Source: PALSA-612 sp963846915
Lineage (GTDB): Bacteria > Actinomycetota > Thermoleophilia > Gaiellales > Gaiellaceae
Direction of reading: 5' to 3'
DNA: 64,000 nt
NCBI GenBank assembly: GCA_963846915.1
Contig: CAWJXV010000009.1
Span: 62,001-126,000, forward strand
Position 1 is the stretch's first letter. Every line of letters starts with the position of its first letter. Positions 48,775-57,138 of this stretch are shown in pieces. Under the pieces are notes generated by a model. The model was not told the origin of the DNA. It ran no database searches and saw only the letters and a program-made list of their open reading frames with translations. Position numbers and translations under genes: made by a program.

Positions 48775-49769
48775 GACAGACGTACACGGTGGCCTGCCTG
48801 GCCGGTGACGGCCTGGGGCCGGAGCTGATGGCGGAGGCGTCGCGGACGCTCCGCAAGGTGGCGCGCATGCACGGGTTCGAGGTCGAGGACGTGCACGCGC
48901 CGTTCGGGAGCGAGGCGCTGACCCGCTCCGGGCACCCGCTGCCGGCAACGACCCGCACGGCGGTGCTCGACGCGGACGCGGTGCTGCTCGCGGACGCAGC
49001 CGATCCCGCCCTGGGCGGGATCGAGCCCGACCTCGACCTGCGCGCGGGGCTGACCCAGGTGCTCGTCGAGCGCGGCGACCTCGTCGTGCTCACACCGGGG
49101 GCACCCGACGCCGACAACTGGACCGTGGAACGCGCATTCGACCTCGCACGTCGGCGGCGGGGACGCCTCGTCGCCGTCGACCACGACGCCGAGTGGGCGG
49201 CACTCGTCGACGAGGTCGACTCGCGTCGAGACGTCGCGCTCGATCGGCTCACCCTGGCCGAGACGGTGCGCATGCTCGCCTTCGAGCCCGAGCGGCTCGA
49301 CGTGGTCGTGGCGGCCGGAGTGGTCGCCTCCGCGCTCGGCGACCTGGCCGTGGGCGGCGACGGCGACCGCCGGCTCGCGGCGACAGGCCGCCTGGCAGGA
49401 AACGGGCCGTCGGTGTTCGCCCCCGCCCGCGCCCAATCCGCGGACAGTGCAGGGCAAGGTGTCGCCGACCCGGGCTCGATGCTGCTCGCCGTCTCGATGC
49501 TGCTCCGCGAGGGGCTCGGCGAGGAGCACGCCGCCGACACGCTCGCCTCGGCGCTCCGGCAGGCCCGCGCGGACGGCTCGGGGTCTCTCGCCGCCGTGCG
49601 GCGGACGCTCCAGGCCTCGACCCGCGACTTCGGCGACGCGGTCGTCAAGATGCTCCCCGCCGTGCACCGCAACGCCGAGTTCGTGCCCGGCGGCGTAGGC
49701 TCGACGGAGCCGCCCAGGAGCGCAGGTACCGGCTACGCCGGTGCCGTAGCGGGCGAAGGTCTCGCGTGA
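48771..49769 (+). CDS. Degenerate isopropylmalate/isocitrate dehydrogenase-like protein
   Basis: 332 residues. The fold is recognisable from CLAGDGLGPELMAEA at the N-terminus (GDGIGPE in true enzymes) and from ARAQSADSAGQGVADPGSM with a following LLREGL near the C-terminus (SAPDIAGKGIANP). Residues that bind substrate and metal in LeuB are not conserved: the Arg-rich loop is DLDLRAGLTQ, and the GDILSDE metal segment is replaced by VASALGDLA. It may be inactive, regulatory or of altered specificity. ATG 48771 overlaps leuA (ATGA) and its stop overlaps ilvB (GTGA), so it is expressed with them. Confidence 0.7.
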   Translation: MRQTYTVACLAGDGLGPELMAEASRTLRKVARMHGFEVEDVHAPFGSEALTRSGHPLPATTRTAVLDADAVLLADAADPALGGIEPDLDLRAGLTQVLVERGDLVVLTPGAPDADNWTVERAFDLARRRRGRLVAVDHDAEWAALVDEVDSRRDVALDRLTLAETVRMLAFEPERLDVVVAAGVVASALGDLAVGGDGDRRLAATGRLAGNGPSVFAPARAQSADSAGQGVADPGSMLLAVSMLLREGLGEEHAADTLASALRQARADGSGSLAAVRRTLQASTRDFGDAVVKMLPAVHRNAEFVPGGVGSTEPPRSAGTGYAGAVAGEGLA

Positions 49770-51481
49770 ACGGGGCGGATGCGCTGCTGCGGTGCCTCGA
49801 GGCCGAGGGCGTCGAGGTCATGTTCGGCCTCCCCGGCGGGGCGATCCTGCCGACCTACGACGCGATCGCACGGGGGACGACGATCCGCCACGTTCTCGCC
49901 CGCCACGAGCAGGGCGCCGGTCACATGGCCGAGGGCTATGCACGCGCATCCGGCAAGGTCGGGGTCGCGCTGGCCACGTCGGGCCCGGGCGCGACCAACC
50001 TGGTCACGCCGATCGCGGATGCGTGGATGGACTCGACGCCGCTCGTCTGCATCACCGGCCAGGTGCGCACGCACCTGATCGGCACCGATGCCTTCCAGGA
50101 GTGCGACATCGTCGGCGTGACGATCCCGATCGTGAAGCACTCGTGGCTCGTGCAGGACGTCGAGGAGATCCCGCACGCGCTCAAGGCGGCGTTCCACGTC
50201 GCGCGCACCGGCCGCTGCGGCCCCGTCCTCGTCGACATCCCGCGCGACGTGCAGGAGGCCGAGATCGACTTCCACTATCCCGACGAGCCCGATCTGCCCG
50301 GCTGGAGGCCGCCACGGCGCGCGCACCAGCGGCAGGTCGCAGCCGCGGCGCAGGCACTGGCCGCCGCGGACAAGCCTGTGCTCTACGTGGGCGGCGGCAC
50401 GCTCAACGCCGAGGCCTGCGCAGAGCTCCTCGAGTTGGCCGAGACCGCCCGGGCGCCGGTCGTCACGACGCTGATGGGGAAAGGAGCGTTCCCGGAGACG
50501 CACGAGCTCTTCTTCGGCTGGCCCGGCATGCACGGGCCGAAGTGGTCGAACTGGGCGATGAACACGTGCGACCTCCTCGTCGCCGTCGGCGCGCGTTTCG
50601 ACGACCGCGTCACCGGGCGGCTCTCGGCCTTCGCACCCGGCGCGAGCGTCATCCACCTCGACATCGACTCCGCCGAGATCGGCAAGCTTCGCGCCGCGGA
50701 CATCCCGGTCGTCGGCCCGCTGCCCGAGGTGCTGGCGGGCATGGCAGCCGAGCTTCGCGACCGTGAGCATGCCCCGCGCACCGAGACCTGGCTGCGTCAG
50801 CTCGACGAGTGGCGCGACGAGTCACCGCTCCGGTACGCGAAGAACGGCGACACGCTGAAGCCGCAGACCGTGGTCGAGACGCTGCGCGACCTGACCGCCG
50901 GTCGCGACGACGTCGTCTGGACGACCGGCGTCGGGCAGCACCAGATGTGGGCGATGCAGTACCTCGTCTGCGACCGGCCGCGCACGTTCATCACCTCGGG
51001 CGGGCTCGGCACGATGGGCTACGGGCTCCCGGCTGCCGTCGGCGCCAAGGCCGCTCGGCCGGAGGCGACGGTCGTCTGCGTGGACGGCGACGGCTGCTTC
51101 CAGATGACCTGCCAGGAGCTGGCAACGGCGGTGCTCGAGGATCTGCCGATCGTGGTCGTGATCGTCAACAACGGCTACCTGGGCATGGTGCAGCAGTGGC
51201 AGAGCATGTTCTTCGACGATCGGCTCTCCCACGTCCACCTGACCCACCAGGTGCCCGACTACGCGATGCTGGCCGAGGCGTACGGCGCCGCCGGCTTCAC
51301 CGTCTCGTCCGAGGACGAGCTCGAGCCGATCCTCGCCGAGGCGCTCGCGCTCGGGCGCACGGCCGTCGTCGACTGCCGGGTCGACGCGCGCGAGCAGTGC
51401 TTCCCGATCATCCCCGCCGGCGCGGCCGCGCTGGAGCTGATCGAGTGGTCCGAGGACATGGACGTCGAGGTGACCTCGTGA
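49766..51481 (+). CDS. ilvB: Acetolactate synthase large subunit
   Basis: 571 residues, ThDP- and FAD-dependent. The catalytic Glu is in HEQGAGHMAEGYARA (about residue 50); the ThDP/Mg motif is VDGDGCFQMTCQELATA ending in VNNGYLG; FAD-region and quinone-site residues are in line with AHAS. It makes acetolactate or acetohydroxybutyrate, the first common step to Val/Leu and Ile. GTG 49766 overlaps the preceding stop; the frame extends upstream but not as this protein. Its regulatory subunit follows with a 4-nt overlap. Confidence 0.96.
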   Translation: MNGADALLRCLEAEGVEVMFGLPGGAILPTYDAIARGTTIRHVLARHEQGAGHMAEGYARASGKVGVALATSGPGATNLVTPIADAWMDSTPLVCITGQVRTHLIGTDAFQECDIVGVTIPIVKHSWLVQDVEEIPHALKAAFHVARTGRCGPVLVDIPRDVQEAEIDFHYPDEPDLPGWRPPRRAHQRQVAAAAQALAAADKPVLYVGGGTLNAEACAELLELAETARAPVVTTLMGKGAFPETHELFFGWPGMHGPKWSNWAMNTCDLLVAVGARFDDRVTGRLSAFAPGASVIHLDIDSAEIGKLRAADIPVVGPLPEVLAGMAAELRDREHAPRTETWLRQLDEWRDESPLRYAKNGDTLKPQTVVETLRDLTAGRDDVVWTTGVGQHQMWAMQYLVCDRPRTFITSGGLGTMGYGLPAAVGAKAARPEATVVCVDGDGCFQMTCQELATAVLEDLPIVVVIVNNGYLGMVQQWQSMFFDDRLSHVHLTHQVPDYAMLAEAYGAAGFTVSSEDELEPILAEALALGRTAVVDCRVDAREQCFPIIPAGAAALELIEWSEDMDVEVTS

Positions 51482-51993
51482 AGCACACGATTGCCGTGCT
51501 CCTCGAGAACAAGCCGGGTGCGCTGATGCGGATCGCGAGCATGTTCGCGCGGCGCGGCTACAACATCGACTCGCTCGCCGTCGGCCCGACCGAGCGGCAG
51601 GACGTCTCGCGCGTAACGATCCGCGTCGACTGCGAGCAGCACCCGCTCGAGCAGATCGAGAAGCAGATGCACAAACTCGTGAACGTGCTCCGGGTCGCGG
51701 AGCTCGTGCCCGGCGAGTCGATCGAGCGCGAGCTGGCGCTGATCAAGGTGACCGCGCCGCCCGAGCGCCGCGCCGAGCTGCTCGCGCTCGCCGACGTCTT
51801 CCACGCACGTGTCGGCGACCTCGGGCCCGAGGCGCTCGTCTTCGAGGTCGTCGGCTCGCCCGAGGAGATCGACTCGTTCGAGGAGCTCGTCCGGCCGCAC
51901 GGCGTCAAGGAGCTCGTCCGGACCGGCCGCATCGGGCTCACCCGCGCGTCCGACCGCAAGGGCATCAAGCGACGCCAAAACGTCCTGCGATAA
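51478..51993 (+). CDS. ilvN: Acetolactate synthase small (regulatory) subunit
   Basis: 171 residues. The N-terminal ACT domain (about 2-76) begins HTIAVLLENKPGALMRIASM and includes RRGYNIDSLAVGPTE, followed by the ALS_SS C-terminal domain (FEVVGSPEEIDSFEELVRP). It binds valine-type effectors and stimulates IlvB. GTG 51478 overlaps the ilvB stop (GTGA). Ends 15 nt before ilvC. Confidence 0.95.
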   Translation: MKHTIAVLLENKPGALMRIASMFARRGYNIDSLAVGPTERQDVSRVTIRVDCEQHPLEQIEKQMHKLVNVLRVAELVPGESIERELALIKVTAPPERRAELLALADVFHARVGDLGPEALVFEVVGSPEEIDSFEELVRPHGVKELVRTGRIGLTRASDRKGIKRRQNVLR

Positions 51994-52008
51994 GAGAGGA
52001 TCCCACTC

Positions 52009-53004
52009 ATGGCGACAGTTCACCGCGACGGCGATCTCGGCCTGCTCTCCGGCAAGGTGGCCGTGCTCGGCTACGGCAGCCAGGGGCACGCGCACGCGCT
52101 CAACCTGCACGACTCCGGAGTCGACGTCGTCGTCGGGCTCCGCGACGGAAGCAGCTCACGCGCGGCCGCCGAGGGGGCCGGCCTGGCGGTGGCGTCGCCC
52201 GCTGAAGCGGTGGAGGGAGCGCAGCTCGTCGCGTTCCTGCTCCCGGACCAGGTGCAGCCGGCCGTCTACGAGGAGGTCGCGCCACACCTCGACCCCGGCG
52301 CCGCGCTCCTCTTCGCGCACGGCTTCAACATCCACTACGGCCGCATCTCGCCGCCGCCGGGGCACGACGTGGTCATGGTCGCGCCGAAAGGCCCGGGGCA
52401 CATCGTCCGGCGGATCTTCACGGAGGGCTACGGGACGCCGGCGCTGTTCGCCGTCGCCCAGGACGCGAGCGGCAGCGCGCGGGAGCTGGCGCTCGGCTAT
52501 GCGAAAGGGATCGGGGCGACGCGTGCCGGCGTGATCGAGACGACGTTCCTCGAGGAGACCGAGACCGATCTGTTCGGCGAGCAAGCGGTGCTGTGCGGCG
52601 GCGTCACCGAGCTGGTCCGGCTCGGCTTCGAGACGCTCGTCGAGGCCGGCTACCAGCCGGAGATCGCCTACTACGAATGCCTGCACGAGCTGAAGCTGAT
52701 CGTCGACCTGATCTACGAGGGCGGCCTCGCGGGCATGCGCTACTCGATCTCGGACACGGCGGAGTACGGCGACCTGACGCGCGGGCCGAGAGTCGTCGAC
52801 GAGCACGTGCGCGAGAACATGCGCAACCTCCTCGCCGACATCCGGGAAGGCGGCTTCGCACGCGAGTGGATCGAGGAGATGGACTCGGGCGAGCCGCATC
52901 TCGCCGAGCTGCGACAGAAGGCGAGCGAAGAGCGGATCGAGACGGTCGGCGCCGAGCTACGGGGGCTCATGCAACGGGAGGCACCGGCCGGGGAGCCTGC
53001 TTGA
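52009..53004 (+). CDS. ilvC: Ketol-acid reductoisomerase (class I)
   Basis: 331 residues. NADPH-binding AVLGYGSQGHAHALNLHDSG (about 24-43), then the KARI knotted domain with the Mg ligands in EETETDLFGEQAVLCGG and ELKLIVDLIYEGG. The 331-residue length marks class I. It isomerises and reduces acetolactate or acetohydroxybutyrate. The ATG has GAGAGGA upstream. The stop overlaps the hom start (TTGA), so transcription and translation continue into the threonine branch. Confidence 0.96.
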   Translation: MATVHRDGDLGLLSGKVAVLGYGSQGHAHALNLHDSGVDVVVGLRDGSSSRAAAEGAGLAVASPAEAVEGAQLVAFLLPDQVQPAVYEEVAPHLDPGAALLFAHGFNIHYGRISPPPGHDVVMVAPKGPGHIVRRIFTEGYGTPALFAVAQDASGSARELALGYAKGIGATRAGVIETTFLEETETDLFGEQAVLCGGVTELVRLGFETLVEAGYQPEIAYYECLHELKLIVDLIYEGGLAGMRYSISDTAEYGDLTRGPRVVDEHVRENMRNLLADIREGGFAREWIEEMDSGEPHLAELRQKASEERIETVGAELRGLMQREAPAGEPA

Positions 53005-54312
53005 GCAGTGTGGACGTCCCCGTAGCGCTGCTCGGCTACGGGACGGTCGGCTCCGCAGTCAACCGGCTGCTCGATCAGAACGCCGACGAGATCGAGCGGG
53101 CGAGCGGCCATCGCCTGCGCGTCGTGCGCGCGCTCGTCCGCGACCCGGCCGCGGAGCGCGCCTATCTGCCGGACGCCTCGATCCTGACGGACGACTTCCG
53201 GGCGATCGCCGACGACCCGTCGGTCCGGCTCGTCGCCGAGGTCATGGGCGGCCTCGAGCCTGCGGGCGCACACGTCCTCGAGCTGCTGCGGTCCGGCCGC
53301 TCGGTCGTCTCGGCCAACAAGCAGCTCGTGGCGCGGAGCGGCGGCGAGCTGTTCGCCGCCGCGTCGGCGGCAGGAGTCCAGCTTCGCTTCGAGGCCAGCG
53401 TCTGCGCGGCGATCCCGGTGATCAAGGTGCTGCGCGAGTCGCTCTCGTTCTCGCGCGTGCACCGCGTGCTCGGGATCGTGAACGGCACGACCAACTTCAT
53501 CCTGACGCGGATGGAGCGCGGCGCAGACTACGCGGAGGCGCTCGCCGAGGCCCAGCGGCTCGGCTACGCGGAGGCCGATCCGACGGATGACGTGTCCGGG
53601 GCGGACGCGGCCGCGAAGATGGCGATCCTGGCCACGGTCGCTTTCGGGACACGCGTGACGATCGACGACGTCTGGCACACCGGGCATCACCGAGATCGCG
53701 CCCCTGCACATGCGCGCGGCGCGCGAGCTGGAGATGGCCGTGCGGCTCGTCGGCGCGGCGACGATCGTCGACGGACGCTACGACGTCCGCGTCCAGCCGG
53801 CGTTCGTCGACCGGCACCATCCGCTCGCCGCCGTCGAGGGCCCGTTCAACGCGGTCATGCTGCACGGCGACGCGATCCGCGAGATCACGCTCGAGGGCCC
53901 CGGCGCGGGCGGTCTCGAGACGGCCTCCGCAGTCGTGTCCGACATGATCAGCGTCATCGGCACGACCGGCACCGGCTTCCTGCAGAACGACGCCTGCTGG
54001 CGCGAGCTCGAACGGCTCCCGCACGGCGACGTCGTCTCGCCGTTCTACGTCCATCTCGAGGTCGACGACCGGCCGGGCGTGCTCGCGGACGTCGCGCGGC
54101 GGCTCGCGACGCACGAGGTGTCGGTCGCGCGCCTCGTGCAGCACGAGACCGGCGAGGGGACAGCGGCTCTCCACGTCGTGCTGCACGAGTGCCGCTCGGG
54201 CGCACTGTCGGACGCGCTCGTCGAGATCGCCCGGCTTCCCGGCACGCGCCGGCGGCCGACCGCGCTGCCCGTGATCTCGGACCGCGGCGTCCCCGGCTCG
54301 GACTGGGCATGA
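53001..54312 (+). pseudogene. hom: Homoserine dehydrogenase with ACT domain, one frameshift
   Basis: About 436 residues if repaired. The first part (from TTG 53001, or GTG 53010) carries the NAD(P) motif ALLGYGTVGSAV, the catalytic GIVNGTTNFILTRM and ADPTDDVSGADAAAK. Past VWHT the frame is lost; the continuation GITEIAPLHMRAARELEMAV and the C-terminal ACT domain (LEVDDRPGVLADVARRL) lie one frame over and run to 54312. One extra G in GGG at 53682-53684 explains it, as in the 11625 frameshift. The enzyme reduces aspartate semialdehyde to homoserine and the ACT domain would give threonine feedback. In the middle of an intact biosynthetic operon, sequencing error is likely. Confidence 0.85.
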
Positions 54313-54387
54313 GGGCACGGGGGAGACAGCCGGTTTCCTCCGTGGGCCCCCTTCCCCCACGCGGTGTGTTTCGAGCCGCCCGAACTG

Positions 54388-54416
54388 CGCCGCGGCGAAG
54401 CCACGGCTCCGCGGCG
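54388..54416 (+). other. GC-rich hairpin 3' of hom
   Basis: Stem CGCCGCGG/CCGCGGCG (54388-54395 with 54409-54416) with an inner AGC/GCT stem. It lies in the 307-bp gap 54313-54619 that also holds the shared tkt/thrC element. There is no T-run; it may slow or terminate transcription after hom. Confidence 0.35.
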
Positions 54417-54499
54417 ACCGTCGCCGCGTCGCCGCTGACCCCCAGCCCTCGTCTGGTGAGGACGCGTGCGTCGTGCCAAGCCGCCGGCAGTGCAGCCAA

Positions 54500-54612
54500 T
54501 TGGCACGAAATCGGCACAGACACACGCGCTTTGCGCCGGTATCGTCATCGGCGAGGGCGGCGGGACGACGCCCCGCCCTTTTTGGGTGGGGGGCCGATTC
54601 GGACACGGCCGG
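54500..54612 (+). repeat. 110-bp upstream element shared with tkt
   Basis: Counterpart of the element at 25880-25989. GGCAC boxes lie at 54502-54506 and 54513-54517 (11 bp apart), then GGTATCGTC at 54538-54546, then the GC-rich hairpin GGGCGG.../...CCGCCC with hexaloop-like GGACGA, here followed by TTTTT, then GGGTGGGGGG. It ends 8 nt before the thrC start. The TTTTT makes this copy terminator-like. Confidence 0.6.
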
Positions 54613-54619
54613 TCTCGCC

Positions 54620-55585
54620 ATGAGCGCGCCGCTGATCGAGCGGTTTCGAGATCGGCTCCCCGTCTCGGACGCGACGCCGGTCGTCTCGCTCGGCGAGGGG
54701 TCGACGCCGCTCCTGCGCGCGCCGCGGCTCGGCGAGCGGCTCGGGGTCGAGCTCTGGCTCAAATGGGAGGCCTCGAACCCGACCGCGAGCTACAAGGATC
54801 GCGGCATGACCGTCGCCGTCTCCAAGGCGGTCGAGGACGGCGCCCGCGCCGTCGTCTGCGCCTCGACCGGGAACACCTCCGCGTCGGCGGCCGCGTACGC
54901 CGCGCGCGCCGGTCTGCAGGCGATCGTGCTGGTGGCCGAGAGCGCGGCCCGCGGCAAGCTGATCCAGGCGCGGGCGCTCGGCGCACGGGTGCTCGCGGTG
55001 CGCGGGACGTTCGACCAGGCCCTCGACGGAGCGCGCAAGCTCGTCGAGAGCGGCGACTACGTCCTCGTCAACTCGCTCAACCCGAACCGGGTCGCGGGCC
55101 AGCGCACGGCGGTGTTCGAGGTCGTCGAGGAGCTCGACTCCGCGCCGGACGCCTTCGTCCTCCCGTACGGCGGGGGCGGCAACACGACCGCGTACACGAA
55201 AGCGATCGCAGAGCTGGCCCTCGGTTCAGCCGTCCACTCCGTGGAGGCCGCCGACCGCCCACGCACCCTGGCGAGCGCAATTCGCATCGAGACCCCGGCC
55301 CACGCCGAGACCGTCTCCGCGAGCGGCGCGAGCGTGCACGCGGTCTCGGACGAGGACATCGTCGCGGCGTGGCTCGAGCTCGCGCGCGAGGAGGGCCTGT
55401 TCTGCGAGCCGTCGTCTGCGGCCGGGCTCGCCTTTCTCCGCGGCAACGACGAGCTCCGCGGCGCCCGTGTCGTGGTCACGATCACGGGGCACGGGCTCAA
55501 GGACCCGGGCGCGGCCGACTTCCACGCCCCGCCGCCCATCGTCGTCGATCCCGAGCCCGACGCGATCGCGCGAGCGCTCGGATGA
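54620..55585 (+). CDS. thrC: Threonine synthase
   Basis: 321 residues, fold type II PLP enzyme; converts O-phosphohomoserine to threonine. The PLP lysine is in NPTASYKDRGM (about residue 59); the phosphate loop STGNTSAS and the glycine-rich YGGGGNTTAY are present. Somewhat shorter than the 350-360 residues usual in actinobacteria. The ATG lacks a ribosome-binding site and is preceded by the shared upstream element, so it may have its own promoter apart from leuA-ilv. Its stop overlaps thrB (ATGA). Confidence 0.93.
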   Translation: MSAPLIERFRDRLPVSDATPVVSLGEGSTPLLRAPRLGERLGVELWLKWEASNPTASYKDRGMTVAVSKAVEDGARAVVCASTGNTSASAAAYAARAGLQAIVLVAESAARGKLIQARALGARVLAVRGTFDQALDGARKLVESGDYVLVNSLNPNRVAGQRTAVFEVVEELDSAPDAFVLPYGGGGNTTAYTKAIAELALGSAVHSVEAADRPRTLASAIRIETPAHAETVSASGASVHAVSDEDIVAAWLELAREEGLFCEPSSAAGLAFLRGNDELRGARVVVTITGHGLKDPGAADFHAPPPIVVDPEPDAIARALG

Positions 55586-56397
55586 CGACCGTTCACGTCC
55601 GGGCGCCCGCGACGAGCGCAAACCTGGGCTCGGGCTTCGACTGCGCCGGCGTCGCGCTCGACCTCTGGAACGAGCTCGAAGCCGTCAAGAGCGACGGGAC
55701 GCCGCCGGCGGACACCCACCACCTCGGCATCGCCGCGTTCGCGCGCGTCGCGCCCGTCGACGGCTGGCGCTTTGACTTCACGTACAGGATTCCGAGGTCG
55801 AGCGGGCTCGGCTCCTCGGCGTCGCTGATCGCTCTGGGCCTCGTCGCGGGAGCGTTCGCCGCCGGCGTCCAGCCGGACGCGGAGGCGCTCCTCGCCGAGG
55901 GCCTGCCGCTCGAGGGCCATCCCGACAACCTTGCGGCCGCGCTCGTCGGCGGAGCCTGCCTGACCTGGGACGGGCGCATCGAACGGGTGGCCGACTCGGT
56001 GCCCGCCGAGCCGATCGCGCTTCGGCCGCCGGCCGAGCAGGTCTCGACCGAGCACTCGCGGTCGCTCTTGCCGATCAGCGTGCCGCACGAGGACGCGGCG
56101 TTCAGCGCCGGGCGGGCTGCGCTCCTCGGGGCGGCGCTCGCCGCGGGCTCGGAGGAGCTGTTCGCTGCGGCGCTCGACGACCGCCTGCACGAGCCGTACC
56201 GCTCGGCGTTCCTCGCCGACGTCCGGGCCGAGCTGCCCGCCTCCGCGCTCGGTGCGACGCTCTCCGGCTCCGGGCCGACGGTGATCGTCTGGGCACGCCG
56301 AGGCGAGCGCGACACGTGTGCGTCGGAGCTGCAGAGCCGCTGGCGGAACGTCCAGGCGACGCCCCTCGACGTAAGCTCGCGCGGAGCGATCCCGTGA
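55582..56397 (+). CDS. thrB: Homoserine kinase
   Basis: 271 residues, GHMP kinase family; phosphorylates homoserine for threonine synthase. The N-terminal APATSANLGSGFDCAGVALD, the ATP loop PRSSGLGSSAS (about residues 70-80) and the C-terminal GATLSGSGPTVIVWA are the three GHMP motifs. ATG 55582 overlaps the thrC stop by 4 nt, and the next gene starts within its own stop (GTGA). Order thrC-thrB after hom is a common actinobacterial threonine operon. Confidence 0.94.
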   Translation: MTTVHVRAPATSANLGSGFDCAGVALDLWNELEAVKSDGTPPADTHHLGIAAFARVAPVDGWRFDFTYRIPRSSGLGSSASLIALGLVAGAFAAGVQPDAEALLAEGLPLEGHPDNLAAALVGGACLTWDGRIERVADSVPAEPIALRPPAEQVSTEHSRSLLPISVPHEDAAFSAGRAALLGAALAAGSEELFAAALDDRLHEPYRSAFLADVRAELPASALGATLSGSGPTVIVWARRGERDTCASELQSRWRNVQATPLDVSSRGAIP

Positions 56398-57137
56398 ACG
56401 TCAGCTTCGCCGACTGCCGCTACGACCTCACCGAGCCGTCCCGCGCGCGCGAGCGCTACCTCGAAGCGCACATTCCCGGTGCGGCCTTCGTCGACCTCGA
56501 CACCGACCTCTCCGACCTGTCCGTTCCCGCCGAGGTCGCGGGCCGGCACCCGCTGCCGGGCGCCGAGCAGTTCGCCGCCTCGATGAGCCGTGCCGGCATC
56601 GGGGACGAGACGCTCGTCGTCGCCTACGACGAGGGCATGACGGGCGGCGCCGCGCGCCTCTGGTGGCTGCTGCGCCATTTCGGTCACGAGCAGGTGGCCG
56701 TGCTGGACGGCGGCCTGCAGTCCTGGGTCGGCCCGCTCGCGAGCGGCGAGGAGGAGATCGAGCCTGCCGTCTTCACGCCGCGCGAGCGCACCGGAGACAC
56801 GGCACGAACGGACGAGCTGCTCGAGCGCCTCGGCGAGCCGGGCCTCCTACTCCTCGATGCGCGCCCCGCCGACCGCTTCCGCGGCGAGCAGCTCGGGCCC
56901 GATCCGGTCGCCGGCCACATCCCCGGCGCGCTGAACACCCCGAGCACGACCGGTCGCCTGATCGAGCTCCCACCCGAGGCGCTCACCGCCGACGAGGTCG
57001 TCGTCTACTGCGGCTCCGGCGTCGTGGCCACGGCCGCGCTCCTCGCGCTGCACCGGGCCGGCCGCACCGACGCCCGCCTCTACCCCGGCTCCTGGAGCGA
57101 GTGGTCCCGCAAGGGCCTCCCCGCCGAGAAAGGATGA
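56394..57137 (+). CDS. Tandem rhodanese sulfurtransferase
   Basis: 247 residues, two rhodanese domains. The first (about 1-115) is inactive-type, with AYDEGMTGGAARLWW where the active loop would be. The second (about 130-247) has the active-site Cys in VVYCGSGVVATAALLAL. CGSG(V/T) loops are found in thiosulphate and 3-mercaptopyruvate sulfurtransferases. GTG 56394 overlaps the thrB stop and ilvD follows 1 nt after, so the gene is embedded in the Thr/Ile/Val operon. A link to the iron-sulphur cluster of IlvD is an attractive but unproven idea. Confidence 0.88.
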   Translation: MNVSFADCRYDLTEPSRARERYLEAHIPGAAFVDLDTDLSDLSVPAEVAGRHPLPGAEQFAASMSRAGIGDETLVVAYDEGMTGGAARLWWLLRHFGHEQVAVLDGGLQSWVGPLASGEEEIEPAVFTPRERTGDTARTDELLERLGEPGLLLLDARPADRFRGEQLGPDPVAGHIPGALNTPSTTGRLIELPPEALTADEVVVYCGSGVVATAALLALHRAGRTDARLYPGSWSEWSRKGLPAEKG

Positions 57138-57138
57138 G

